A DNA stretch of 64,000 nt from an uncultured Collinsella sp. (GCA_900548515.1 URKU01000001.1:25815-89814); one strand, 5' to 3'; counted from the first letter of the stretch, positions 32,401 to 39,850 are shown. Numbers and translations are program-made. Notes: generated from the letters alone by a model not told the origin.

Positions 32401-32679
32401 ATCGACTTTTCTTCGTCAATGAAAGATTTATCTGACAACAAGGTTCTATACGGGCTCCAGATGCAGGCCGAAGGAAGCCTTAGGATTTCCGTTCCGAAGA
32501 TCTCGGTATCTAACTCAGCAAGTACGAGCGTAACCACAACCAACGCCATTACATCCAACGTGACCATGAAGTACATCAGCCAGATACAGGACAACGGCAA
32601 TGGATCAATCACCTGGTGGACATCGACAAGGAACATCGATTTCGTAAATGGAATCTGCACACTTTGCAATTTTGATTAG
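29428..32679 (+). CDS. Tail-associated baseplate protein (Tal-like)
   Basis: 1083 residues from ATG 29428 (GGAGGAGAG). The first 350 residues match the N-terminal Tal/gp27-like hub of siphoviruses ('DGTDELKIRCDEDLGKGERL', 'YGYGKGVETDGGGYGRRLTF'). The middle has three fibronectin-like repeats, each with a 'W..E.P.W..GKYIWTRTK' pattern near 540-720, then a coiled coil around 740-900 and a beta-rich end. It forms the tail tip and probably contacts the cell surface. Confidence 0.85.
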   Translation: MALTKKVNFTRFSRFGVNLGRLTYTAATHEDATDGTDELKIRCDEDLGKGERLVWIDRQGVVHEHIVDEIERLHDDNGKPYTSITCINSINETWDDYIEDKRPSGSVAVALTSILAGTRWEVGNCDQPGSASHTFYHVSVREGLSALLKTWGGELETVIVTDGVQVTHRYVRVVATRGNQQSPKRFTWTKDLISIKRKTGSANPKTRVYGYGKGVETDGGGYGRRLTFGDLNNGKDYVEDAAATEVWGHPDGNGGIAPAVDIYVNEQCEDAAQLLAETNDYLSQAKTPTVSYEASVIDLFAFGRDWECVAVGDCVAIIDKGFSAAGIRLKGRVSKLTRDLVTGDAKVTFGNLTDDLADIFQSVAQQLKSGSNQRANYDAAAGTSVSWLNQLMAALNKAFNAVGTYKVETFELGVIYSNVPLDAATGVPLKATSGMWAVNINGMGIRLAASLASDGQWNWRTFITGAQVSADCINAGTMRADRIRAGLLTDDVGKNFWDLTTGDFSLSAGATVGSKPIATTDAVIASVDVEYAQGISRTEAPKTGWQSEAPVWVEGKYIWTRTKTVTQSGEISYSVPACISGADGKQGVTGRGIKSIVEQYYLSSSDSSQVGGSWSEQQPAWSKEKYIWTRSKVTWSDGAVSYTTPCLAKAINGANQMAGNGIASSVKLYAKNQSDMVPPINAQSPELGWSETLPEWSNGYYVWSMERITLGDGSVRHTTPMLESAYNKAYQSSYDFTESLTGLDGTVQELAKDGVVTTAEAAAVKKAMQAVDKEREELTSQYNSLKSNKSLNAQFLTQVLAPKYTAAFGSTEEGGAYSDYADKVNAVLECKTADALKAAMYEYDASYGSYSSAVKVYASAARAAQHAIEQQDASDYANGILSDYDEQLTQKKIFDRLTSNGAAQGIFLQNGKVYINATYMSAGIIADAKGRNSWNLKTGELVTNYMSANNIAAKGTFRCGYDSYYTLLNNMGQMSGFRKKSGASSASQVGYIDFSSSMKDLSDNKVLYGLQMQAEGSLRISVPKISVSNSASTSVTTTNAITSNVTMKYISQIQDNGNGSITWWTSTRNIDFVNGICTLCNFD

Positions 32680-32687
32680 GAGGTCAT

Positions 32688-33080
32688 ATGGCACAGATCA
32701 CACATTACATGGTGCATGATCCGGTGGGCAACACCGAGAGCTATCTGACGGAGTTCGACGCCGAGTTCATTGCACGCGCGGCAGCGGCAAACATCGTCTT
32801 CATTGCCGTCTACGATGACGGCACGCGTGAGGTTGTTGACAGTAAGGACGTGGTTAAGCCGAAATCCGCCGACGAGCCGTTCACGCTCGTGACTCCGGTG
32901 TACGTTGATGACCGAACCGATGCCACGGTTGCATGCTTCGATGCCCTGGCTGCAATCGTCAACCCTTCAGTTGCGGTCTCGACAGAAGACGGTGGCACCG
33001 AAGTACAAACAGATCCGATTCAGGCTTTCATGGCGGCGCTCGAGAAGCTGCGGGCGCTAAAGTCTGGCGGTGATGCGTAA
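32688..33080 (+). CDS. Baseplate-region protein, unknown
   Basis: 130 residues with AGGAGG upstream. An alpha/beta start ('ITHYMVHDPVGNTESYLTEF') and an acidic, Ala-rich end. It lies between Tal and a BppU-like gene and is probably a small baseplate or assembly component. No known motif. Confidence 0.6.
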   Translation: MAQITHYMVHDPVGNTESYLTEFDAEFIARAAAANIVFIAVYDDGTREVVDSKDVVKPKSADEPFTLVTPVYVDDRTDATVACFDALAAIVNPSVAVSTEDGGTEVQTDPIQAFMAALEKLRALKSGGDA

Positions 33081-33880
33081 TGAACACGCAGACAATCGAG
33101 CTTGACGTGAACAAGTGCGGATGCGGAAACAACTGCATTCGAATCGCGCAAGGCGAAGGCGGCGGAACAACCATCAAGGCGCTTATCTACGACAACGGCG
33201 GCGAGCTGTCTTTGTCAGGGTACAGTGCCTATTTGGTAGCCCGATTGCCCGACCGAATCCACTATTACCGTGGCAGCGCCACGGTCGGCGGCAACACGAT
33301 CACCTACGTTTGCGATGAATCCAAGCTCGCAAGCGTTCCCGGCTACACCGACGAAGCCTATTTCGAATTGAAGAAAGGCTCGCAGACGGTTCAGACCGAG
33401 CGTTTTGCGCTGGACATCATGCGCGACGCCCGTGAGGGAAATACTCCGGCGAAGTCATGGGACAACGCAGTCGAAGCGCTTGAAAAGCGCGCCGAAACCG
33501 CCGTCACCAAGGGCGAACAGGCCGTCACAGACGCTGGCAAGGCGCTTAATAACGCCAACGCTGCGGTCAACATCTGCAAGAGCGCCACGGACGCGGCCAA
33601 CACCGCGACGAGTAAGGCGAACGCCGCGACAAAGAGCGCCACGGACGCGGCGGCTGCGGCAAACACAGCCAAGACGAACGCCGACACCGCGACGAGTAAG
33701 GCGAACGCCGCGACAAATGCCGCAAACGCATCCAAGGCCAGTGCAGACCTGGCGGCGGCAGACGCGCTCAAGGCGGCTGAGGAAGCTCGCGGCTCGATCA
33801 GCCCCGACAAGCGCATCTATCTTGCCTACGACACCGTTGGCGATACGGATTACATCTCGCTAGTCGATACGGAGGATTAA
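33080..33880 (+). CDS. BppU-like upper baseplate protein with Ala-rich stalk
   Basis: 266 residues. The N-terminal 115 residues form a beta domain ('KALIYDNGGELSLSGYSAYL', 'RFALDIMRDA') as in BppU/DUF2479 baseplate proteins that hold receptor-binding proteins. Residues about 120-245 are an Ala/Thr/Lys coiled stalk. Within it a 34-bp DNA segment is duplicated exactly (33600-33633 and 33684-33717), giving two 'TATSKANAATK/N' copies 28 residues apart. It directly precedes the DGR target gene and may carry it. Confidence 0.75.
   Translation: MNTQTIELDVNKCGCGNNCIRIAQGEGGGTTIKALIYDNGGELSLSGYSAYLVARLPDRIHYYRGSATVGGNTITYVCDESKLASVPGYTDEAYFELKKGSQTVQTERFALDIMRDAREGNTPAKSWDNAVEALEKRAETAVTKGEQAVTDAGKALNNANAAVNICKSATDAANTATSKANAATKSATDAAAAANTAKTNADTATSKANAATNAANASKASADLAAADALKAAEEARGSISPDKRIYLAYDTVGDTDYISLVDTED
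33600..33717 (+). repeat. 34-bp exact direct repeat in the baseplate stalk
   Basis: Positions 33600-33633 and 33684-33717 are identical over 34 bp with an 84-bp period (28 codons, in frame). An AGAGCGCCACGGACGCGGC segment is repeated between them. Copy number could change the stalk length. Confidence 0.85.
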
Positions 33881-33882
33881 GC

Positions 33883-35445
33883 ATGGGCAAAACCCACATT
33901 GCAGATCACGAGACGCTCGAGCGCGTGGCAATCGCGCTCGAATCCATGGGGGCTTCGACAATCCCCATTTTTAATGAGGAGACAGGACGTTACACGAACG
34001 CGAGCATCGCCGCATGGCTTGCAAAGATGCGTGACGGCAAGAATTATGGTGTGAGCGTTCCCAAGGGAAGCGCCACGGCCTGCACCAAGACCGGGGCAAA
34101 TGCCGGAATCGCCAACCCAAAGCCCGGAATCATCGGTCGCGCCGCCATCGACCCTTACGTGAACCACGGAGCGTTTACCTTCTTCGAGGTAAACGGCGGC
34201 GTTGACGCGGATGGTACGCCCTACGTTACCGCTATCGACGGTGACGGGCGATTCTCGCGCACGGATGATACGTGGATCATGACGCCAGTTCTCTACACGC
34301 TGGAAACTGAGACGGATGATGCCGTGAACATTACCGTATCCGATACGCGCCAGCCCGGCATGAAGCGCCAGCCGGCAGCTCTGCTCCCCAACGGCGCACA
34401 GCGTCCTTATATGCTGTATGCAAAGTATGCGCTGTCGGTCGATGCCGAAGGCAAGCCGCGAAGCGTGAGCGGCGCTGCTGTCAAGACGCGCAGTGTGAGC
34501 CATGATGGCGGGATTAGCCTGATGAAGACCGCGAGTACCGGCGATTCGCTAAAGGTCGCAGCCGATGATTGGTACGTCAAAGCGATGTTCCTGCTCAAGT
34601 ATGCGACGAAAAACAGCCAGAGCATCTTTGCCGGATGCACCGGTTACGACATCACCGCCACGCCAACGCGAGCTGAGAGCAACACCACGAGGGTCGTTAT
34701 CGCGAAGGACAAGGCCGACCAGATTCTGATCGGCTCCGCGATGATGTTCGGCACACATACTGGCACGAACACCGACCGTGGCAACTCGTATAATTGCGAC
34801 ATTTTCGACGGCGCAAAAGTCACCAAGAAGGTTGCGGTTGACGCATCCAATGTGGCAGTCTACTTCGATGTCGCGAAGCCGTTCTCGACCGCAACGACTT
34901 ACCAGCTCGCAACCGCTCCGTGGAACACCGGCTCTTGCGACATGGTTGAGGGCGATGGATCGCCGACGAGCTGCACCGACTCAAAGCAGCCCTTTGTCAT
35001 CCAGGGCATCGAGCTCGGTCTTGGCATGTATGAGGTTCTTGGAAACGTCCTTATCCAGTACACGGGTACTGGCGTGGTCGTTTACGTGAACCCGGATACT
35101 AAGAACGAGAAGGCCGGTAGCTCACCAGACAGTGCGCTATCTGCTGGGGCTTTTCCCGGACAAGCAGCTGAGGGATGGAATTACGGTCTTTACTGCAAGA
35201 CGATCAACGGTCTGATGATTCAGCAGGGAACTGGCGCGTCAACGTCGGTTGGCATCTGCGATGGCAACTATAAGGTCGCGGATACTACCGTCGGCTGGAG
35301 AGAGTGGCGTTCCCTTGGCAACTTGTGGAACGGGGGCGATGCTGGCCTTTGGTACGTCAACGGCAACAACGGCACCGGCTACGCTTGGTGGCACATCGGC
35401 TCGCGCCGCTCTGCCAATGGTCGTTCAAGGGGTGAAGCGGCGTAA
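33883..35445 (+). CDS. DGR target: tail receptor-binding protein with C-type-lectin-like end
   Basis: 520 residues, starting 3 bp after the BppU-like gene. The N-terminal part attaches to the baseplate and the central beta domains follow. The last 60 residues ('GWREWRSLGNLW', 'AGLWYVNGNNGTGYAWWHIG') have the Trp/Asn/Gly pattern of C-type-lectin variable proteins in diversity-generating retroelements. Residues 482, 484, 486, 500, 502 and 504 (Trp, Gly, Asp, Tyr, Trp, His) lie at codons whose first base is A in the template repeat. The surface they form probably binds a host receptor. Thirteen residues follow the variable repeat. Confidence 0.88.
   Translation: MGKTHIADHETLERVAIALESMGASTIPIFNEETGRYTNASIAAWLAKMRDGKNYGVSVPKGSATACTKTGANAGIANPKPGIIGRAAIDPYVNHGAFTFFEVNGGVDADGTPYVTAIDGDGRFSRTDDTWIMTPVLYTLETETDDAVNITVSDTRQPGMKRQPAALLPNGAQRPYMLYAKYALSVDAEGKPRSVSGAAVKTRSVSHDGGISLMKTASTGDSLKVAADDWYVKAMFLLKYATKNSQSIFAGCTGYDITATPTRAESNTTRVVIAKDKADQILIGSAMMFGTHTGTNTDRGNSYNCDIFDGAKVTKKVAVDASNVAVYFDVAKPFSTATTYQLATAPWNTGSCDMVEGDGSPTSCTDSKQPFVIQGIELGLGMYEVLGNVLIQYTGTGVVVYVNPDTKNEKAGSSPDSALSAGAFPGQAAEGWNYGLYCKTINGLMIQQGTGASTSVGICDGNYKVADTTVGWREWRSLGNLWNGGDAGLWYVNGNNGTGYAWWHIGSRRSANGRSRGEAA
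35310..35407 (+). repeat. DGR variable repeat (VR)
   Basis: 98 bp matching 35520-35617 with six differences, at 35326, 35332, 35338, 35380, 35386 and 35392. Each is an A in the template (to T, G, G, T, T and C). Every change is at the first base of a codon. The GC-rich end (CGGCTCGCGCC) fits the site where mutagenic homing starts. Confidence 0.95.
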
Positions 35446-35451
35446 GCCGCG

Positions 35452-35467
35452 AGGGGACTTGTCCCCT
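35452..35467 (+). promoter_or_regulatory. Hairpin downstream of VR (DGR target-recognition or terminator)
   Basis: AGGGGA and TCCCCT form a 6-bp stem with the tetraloop CTTG, followed by TTTT minus one base. It starts 7 bp after the target stop codon. DGRs often have such a hairpin with a 4-nt loop near VR that raises homing efficiency. It may also be a terminator. Confidence 0.65.
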
Positions 35468-35519
35468 TTTGAAAACAAGCAGGGATTCGCGGCGCGTGGG
35501 CTGTCATGTTCTCTTGGCT

Positions 35520-35617
35520 TTCCCTTGGCAACTTGAGGAACAGGGGCAATGCTGGCCTTTGGTACGTCAACGGCAACAACGGCACCGGCAACGCTAGGTG
35601 GAACATCGGCTCGCGCC
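35520..35617 (+). repeat. DGR template repeat (TR)
   Basis: 98 bp with 22 adenines, the unmutated donor of VR. Read in the VR frame it has the run of AAC/AAT and AGG codons that adenine mutagenesis can diversify. It lies on the same strand between the target gene and the reverse transcriptase. Confidence 0.95.
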
Positions 35618-35799
35618 TACCTGGGTGACTATCTCGAACAACCAGCTATCTTTTTTATTTCCGCCGCGACTACCCGCCGCCGCTGGTGGCGAGCGGGGGC
35701 AACCTGGCTTAACTAAGTGAAATCAGTCTTAAGACCAGCGGGCTAGTAACGGAGACGCGACCGCTCGTACGACATCCAGAGAGCAAAGGTCAAAAACAA
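35618..35799 (+). ncRNA. Spacer of the TR RNA between TR and the reverse transcriptase
   Basis: 182 bp without a gene. In the Bordetella DGR the RNA segment just 3' of TR is required for priming cDNA synthesis, and this region occupies that place. It can fold around GCCGCCGCT/AGCGGGGGC near 35680-35705. Extent and function are inferred. Confidence 0.45.
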
Positions 35800-36885
35800 T
35801 TGAAGAGTTATTGCAAAGGGCTTCGGATAAACGAAGCCCTTGTTGTTTCCGCCTACGAATCTTGGCTTGATTCAAAGGCGGGAAAGAAAAACGCCTGGCG
35901 CGTGCCGCAAGAGCACGGCAGAGCTTCGGCGCTAATCGCGGAGATCGTGCGCGAGGTCGAAACGCGCTCGCTTACGTTTCGACCGATAAAGCGCTACCGG
36001 CATCGCGAGCCCACGAACGGCAAGCTGCGCATCATCGGCGTTGAGAGCGTGAAGCAACAAGTTTGCGACTATGTGGCCGTTACCGCAATGTCGCGCCTGC
36101 TCGATACGAAGGTTGGCTTCTGGCAGGTTTCTAGCGTCCCCGGCAAAGGCCAGCTCATGGCGGCTCATGCCGTGCGCAGGTGGTCGCAAGATGGCGGTTA
36201 CTACGTGCATATGGACGTGCGCAAGTGCTACCCATCCATTAAGGCAGATGTGGTGATGAAGCTACTTCGCCGATACGTGAGAAGCCCCGACGTGCTCTAT
36301 ATAGCCGAATCGCTGCTAGCCACATACGGCGGCGGTCTTGAGATTGGGAGCTATTTCAGCCTGCGAATGGCGCAGCTGGTGCTCTCTTTCGGATACCACG
36401 AGGTCGAGTGCATGCGCAAGGTAAGGCGCGGCGCTAGCGTTCCGCTGATCACGCACCAGCTTTGGTACGCAGATGACATCTATTTGTTCAGTGCCGATAA
36501 ACGCAACTTGCGGAGCGCGGCAAGGCAGCTCCAAAGACTGCTGCACAAAAAGTTCGGCCTTACTGTCAAGCCATGGAAGATAAGCCGCATTAGCAGCGAA
36601 GAGCCGGTCGATGTCGTGGGATACACGGTACGGAAGAACCGTACCACGCTTCGCGGTTCACTTTTCCTGCGTGCGTGCAGAGCGCTTCGTAGGTACAGGC
36701 ACTCACCGTCGCTCAAGCGGGCGCGGAGGGCTACGAGCTATGGAGGTTGGTTTCGCCACGCAGATTGCACTGACGTATGGCGCGACAACGGATTCAACTT
36801 GGTATTTAAAAAAGCCTGCGCACACATAAGCGCGGCGGAAAGGAGCGCACATGAGCACTCAGACGTGCAGCGCGACGCCGCTTGA
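35800..36885 (+). CDS. DGR reverse transcriptase
   Basis: 361 residues from TTG 35800. RT motifs in order: 'GKLRIIGVESVKQQV' (75-88), 'YYVHMDVRKCYPSIKADVVM' with catalytic Asp139, 'GGGLEIGSYFSLRMAQLVLS' (178-196, the DGR-type IGSY motif 4), and 'HQLWYADDIYLFSAD' with YADD at 223-226, then a thumb region. No maturase or integrase domains follow, as expected for DGRs. It copies TR RNA with errors at A and drives replacement of VR. The usual SQ of motif 4 is replaced by SL, which marks a divergent lineage. Confidence 0.9.
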   Translation: MKSYCKGLRINEALVVSAYESWLDSKAGKKNAWRVPQEHGRASALIAEIVREVETRSLTFRPIKRYRHREPTNGKLRIIGVESVKQQVCDYVAVTAMSRLLDTKVGFWQVSSVPGKGQLMAAHAVRRWSQDGGYYVHMDVRKCYPSIKADVVMKLLRRYVRSPDVLYIAESLLATYGGGLEIGSYFSLRMAQLVLSFGYHEVECMRKVRRGASVPLITHQLWYADDIYLFSADKRNLRSAARQLQRLLHKKFGLTVKPWKISRISSEEPVDVVGYTVRKNRTTLRGSLFLRACRALRRYRHSPSLKRARRATSYGGWFRHADCTDVWRDNGFNLVFKKACAHISAAERSAHEHSDVQRDAA

Positions 36886-37219
36886 CGCGGTGATGGTCGA
36901 AGCCCGATTGAGCGGCGCGACCGCAGATGTTTGGCTTCGTAGGAACATCGAAAAAGACATTGCAGACAACGGAGCCGATAACGAAAAGGCGATTGAGTTC
37001 TACCGAGCCGACGAGTTGCACTTTGTTGCCGTCGGCGTGCCAAGCGTCGAAGAGGTGGCAGCGGCATTCGACGAGCTGTGGGAAGCGCACGAAGATGACG
37101 AGCTTACGGACACCGAGCGCATCGACGATCTCATTGCGCAGCTTAAGCAGACACGCGCTGCTCTTGCGGACACCAACGCTGCCCTGCTCGAAATCGGCGA
37201 CATCGTTGGCGGTGAGTAG
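36851..37219 (+). CDS. Phage protein of unknown function after the DGR
   Basis: 122 residues, overlapping the reverse transcriptase by 35 bp, with AAAGGAG before the ATG. The second half is a helical, acidic coiled coil ('DDLIAQLKQTRAALADTNAA'). It stands at the place where siphoviruses carry small post-fibre proteins. I considered Avd, the DGR accessory protein, but it lacks the basic four-helix character. Confidence 0.65.
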   Translation: MSTQTCSATPLDAVMVEARLSGATADVWLRRNIEKDIADNGADNEKAIEFYRADELHFVAVGVPSVEEVAAAFDELWEAHEDDELTDTERIDDLIAQLKQTRAALADTNAALLEIGDIVGGE

Positions 37220-37221
37220 CG

Positions 37222-37338
37222 ATGGCGAAGATCTACTACGAAGCCGTCATGGATGGCAAGCGCACTGTCGAGAGCGTACCCAAGCTCTGGCGTGCCGCTG
37301 TGCAGAAGATGATCGATGACAATGCAAAGGAGAGATAA
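37222..37338 (+). CDS. CD1375-family small phage protein
   Basis: 38 residues. 'MAKIYYEAVMDGKRTVESVP' with 'LWRAAVQKMIDD' matches the short CD1375/XkdX-like proteins that stand just upstream of holin genes in many phages. Function unknown. The stop overlaps the holin start (TAATG). Confidence 0.75.
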   Translation: MAKIYYEAVMDGKRTVESVPKLWRAAVQKMIDDNAKER

Positions 37339-37754
37339 TGGGAGCTATCTACACGTTCACGGAGCCGCAGGTCTGGGCAATCGGCGGCGCATTCCTGATG
37401 ATGCTTTTCGACATGGTTACAGGCATCGCCCAGGCAATTTTCAACTGTAGCTTTAAGTCTTCGACGATGCGTCGCGGCCTATGTCATAAGGCCACGCTTT
37501 CCCTTATCATCATGCTGGTTATATGTATCGAGATTCTAAGCTCGCATATCGTTGGACTGAATTTCGGTGGCATTACCATCTATGTCGTTTGCGGCGCAAT
37601 CATCGGCATGGAGTTCGCTTCTATCCTCGAAAACCTCAAGCAGGCTTATCCAGAGCTTGCCGATACGCCCATCATGAAGATTTTCGAGCACGCCAACGTT
37701 GACACCGATGATATTACGAAGGCGATTGCCGATGAAGTCGCGAAGCGCGGCTAG
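37338..37754 (+). CDS. Phage holin (toxin-secretion/phage-lysis holin family)
   Basis: 138 residues. Hydrophobic segments at about 12-35, 55-75 and 80-98; 'LMMLFDMVTGIAQAIFNCSF' followed by 'SSTMRRGLCHKATLSLIIML' is the family signature. The acidic C-terminal part is cytoplasmic. It opens the membrane to let the lytic enzymes reach the wall. Two endolysin genes follow. Confidence 0.9.
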   Translation: MGAIYTFTEPQVWAIGGAFLMMLFDMVTGIAQAIFNCSFKSSTMRRGLCHKATLSLIIMLVICIEILSSHIVGLNFGGITIYVVCGAIIGMEFASILENLKQAYPELADTPIMKIFEHANVDTDDITKAIADEVAKRG

Positions 37755-37755
37755 A

Positions 37756-38427
37756 ATGCGGATTGCCGTCGCACTGCTGCTGGGCTTCGCGGTAGGCATG
37801 GGCTTATGGTTCGTTTTGACTGCCGACCACGTCGGCAGAGATACGGCAGCATTTGGAAAAGCATATAACCAAGGCTATAACGATGGTTATACAGCGGCTT
37901 TGCCTGTTTATGAAAAGAAGACGAGTGCGAAGAGCGGCTATATGCCGCTCTTCTTGCAAAAAGATCCTCAATGGGCTGACGTCGCTTATTCGGATGAAAC
38001 CATCGGCACGTATGGATGCGGCCTAACGGCTGCGGCGATGGCCTTGAGCTATCTTAACGGTCGCGAGGTAACGCCCGATCTGCTTGCCGCATTCGTCGGC
38101 GAAAACTGCCTGACAGACCGCGTTAACGACATGGCGAAGTTCAGCGCCTATATGACCAAAAACTACAGCCTGAAATCCCGTGACACGTTTTGGGGCACGG
38201 ACGAAGCCCTCAAGGCCGTTGAAGACGGCTGGATCGTTTTCGCAGGCGTTACCGGAACCCTTGGCGAGCGCTCTTACGGCTCGCACGTCGTGATGATTTG
38301 GCGCGAGAACGCCGACGGTACCTATGCGCTCCGCGACCCTGATGACGGCACCAATTCAATCCATGCATGGACAGCCGACGAGCTTAACGCCGTTACTTTC
38401 ACACAATTCAATGCAATTAAGAGGTGA
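37756..38427 (+). CDS. Membrane-anchored C39-like cysteine peptidase (endolysin)
   Basis: 223 residues. An N-terminal hydrophobic anchor or signal ('RIAVALLLGFAVGMGLWFVL') is followed by a linker and a papain-like C39_2 domain: 'MPLFLQKDPQWADVAYSDET' then Cys88 in 'YGCGLTAAAMAL' and His in 'GSHVVMIW' with 'LRDPDDG'. It should cut peptide cross-links of the wall. The start may also be ATG 37732, which overlaps the holin by 23 bp and adds basic residues. Confidence 0.8.
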   Translation: MRIAVALLLGFAVGMGLWFVLTADHVGRDTAAFGKAYNQGYNDGYTAALPVYEKKTSAKSGYMPLFLQKDPQWADVAYSDETIGTYGCGLTAAAMALSYLNGREVTPDLLAAFVGENCLTDRVNDMAKFSAYMTKNYSLKSRDTFWGTDEALKAVEDGWIVFAGVTGTLGERSYGSHVVMIWRENADGTYALRDPDDGTNSIHAWTADELNAVTFTQFNAIKR

Positions 38428-38432
38428 TGCAG

Positions 38433-39458
38433 ATGACCATGAAGGGCATCGATATCGCAGACTGGCAAAAGAACCTTAATCTCGATTCAATCGAATACGA
38501 TTTTGTCATCATCAAAGGAACCCAGGGCACCAATTACGTCAATACGTTTTGTGACGCGTTTGTGCAAAAGGCTATCAAGGCGGGTAAGCTCTGGGGCTTC
38601 TACCATTTCATGAATATGGATGATCCTGTCGAACAGGCAGATCACTTCTATCAGAACTGTAAAAACTATTTCGGCAAGGGTATTCCCGTGCTCGATTATG
38701 AGGACGGCGGCAGGATCGGCACGGACGGTGCCAAGAAATTCCTTGATCGTATCTATGCGCTTACTGGCGTGAGGTGTCTCTTGTATACCTACCGCAATCT
38801 CACCAAAGAGGAAGATTGGTCTAAGATTGCGCCCAACCACGCCCTCTGGGTTGCCCAGTATGCCAACGAGAACCAGACTGGGTACCAGGATTCGCCATGG
38901 CTTCCGGACGGCGGATTTGGTGCTTGGAATACCTGTGTGATGCACCAGTATTCTTCGCACGGCAGGCTGTCTGGGTACAATGGCAACCTCGATCTTGACA
39001 TTGCCTTCATGGACGCTGCCGCCTGGTCGCGTTATGCGAAGCCCGGCACCTACAATGCGCCGGCTGCGACTGACAATGAGCACGGTGGCGGCACCGCCGA
39101 CCTTGCGGCAGGCGTAATGCGAGGGGAGTACGGCAACGGTGACGAGCGCAAGGCCAAGCTGGGCGCTCGATTCAACGAGGTGCAAGACCTCATCAATCGC
39201 ACGGCCACCGCAAGCGCCGACGATCTTGCAACGGATGTGCTCAACGGCAAGCTTGGCAACGGTGAGACGCGCAAGGTAATTCTTGGCATCCGCTATGACG
39301 AGGTGCAAGCCGTGGTCAATTCCCGCGTCAACGCCGTAGACATCGACGCTCTTGCACGCGCCGTCATTCGTGGCGAGTACGGTAACGGTGACGAGCGCAA
39401 GGCCAGACTTGGCGCTAACTTTAATGCTGTCCAAAAACGAGTAAACGAGCTTCTTTAA
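38433..39458 (+). CDS. GH25 lysozyme endolysin with three Cpl-7 repeats
   Basis: 341 residues. GH25 muramidase at 1-195 with 'KGIDIADWQ', 'VIIKGTQGTNYVN' and the catalytic 'VLDYEDGG'. After a Gly-rich linker come three Cpl-7 wall-binding repeats (about 212-250, 258-297 and 302-341), each with a 'V..GEYGNGDERK..LG.....VQ' pattern; the middle one reads 'GKLGNGETRK'. It cleaves the MurNAc-GlcNAc bond. Start 38433 is spaced 6 nt from GAGGTGATG; a GTG at 38424 is in frame. Confidence 0.93.
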   Translation: MTMKGIDIADWQKNLNLDSIEYDFVIIKGTQGTNYVNTFCDAFVQKAIKAGKLWGFYHFMNMDDPVEQADHFYQNCKNYFGKGIPVLDYEDGGRIGTDGAKKFLDRIYALTGVRCLLYTYRNLTKEEDWSKIAPNHALWVAQYANENQTGYQDSPWLPDGGFGAWNTCVMHQYSSHGRLSGYNGNLDLDIAFMDAAAWSRYAKPGTYNAPAATDNEHGGGTADLAAGVMRGEYGNGDERKAKLGARFNEVQDLINRTATASADDLATDVLNGKLGNGETRKVILGIRYDEVQAVVNSRVNAVDIDALARAVIRGEYGNGDERKARLGANFNAVQKRVNELL

Positions 39459-39460
39459 CT

Positions 39461-39497
39461 AAAATGCCCGCGCCCTGTAATGGGGCGCGGGCATTTT
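39461..39497. terminator. Bidirectional terminator after the lysis genes
   Basis: Arms of 15 bp (39461-39475 and 39483-39497) begin with AAAA and end with TTTT, with a 7-nt loop. It ends the rightward late transcript and the leftward small-gene operon. Confidence 0.9.
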
Positions 39498-39524
39498 GCG
39501 TTTAGGGGACATTGCAACAAGTCT

Positions 39525-39710
39525 CTAACGGTTCATGTCCTCTCGAATCAAGCTCTTGATGTACTCGGTTGTATTGTTCTGCTCCTTGAGCCATTTATAT
39601 ATACTCTCGTCATCCTCGTTAGGGTAAAAGCGTATGACGAGCTGTTTCACCGACCTTTTGCGGTAAGAGGATGTTGCGCGTCTTTGCGCTTCGGTTGCCA
39701 CTTCATTCAC
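39525..39710 (-). CDS. Small helical protein of the right-end operon
   Basis: 61 residues from GTG 39710. 'VKQLVIRFYPNEDDESIYKW' with 'LKEQNNTTEYIKSLIREDM' follows a pattern common in small plasmid and phage proteins: a beta strand, then helices, like ribbon-helix-helix DNA-binding proteins. The GTG overlaps the stop of the 27-residue gene (TGAATGA context), suggesting translational coupling. An in-frame ATG at 39764 would run through that gene and is less likely. Confidence 0.65.
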   Translation of the reverse strand: MNEVATEAQRRATSSYRKRSVKQLVIRFYPNEDDESIYKWLKEQNNTTEYIKSLIREDMNR

Positions 39711-39786
39711 CGCGCTTTTCTCTGGCCTTGCGCCAGATGCGAAACGAGATAAACGAGATGACAAAAACTACAATGCCTGTTTTCAT
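39703..39786 (-). CDS. 27-residue membrane peptide
   Basis: ATG 39786 with AGGAG upstream. 'TGIVVFVISFISFRIWRKAR' is one hydrophobic helix followed by a basic tail. It shares the operon with its two neighbours. Function unknown; small single-helix peptides next to a DNA-binding-like protein can be toxins or exclusion factors, but nothing here proves it. Confidence 0.55.
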   Translation of the reverse strand: MKTGIVVFVISFISFRIWRKAREKRGE

Positions 39787-39850
39787 CGCTGCACTCCTGA
39801 TGTAAGATGATTTTGGCTAGCGGGGCACCGCGGAAGCGGCGCCCCTTGCC

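Noticed and set aside
36851..37219. Avd accessory protein of the DGR
   Set aside because: The protein is acidic and partly coiled coil, without the basic barrel-like four-helix character of Avd.
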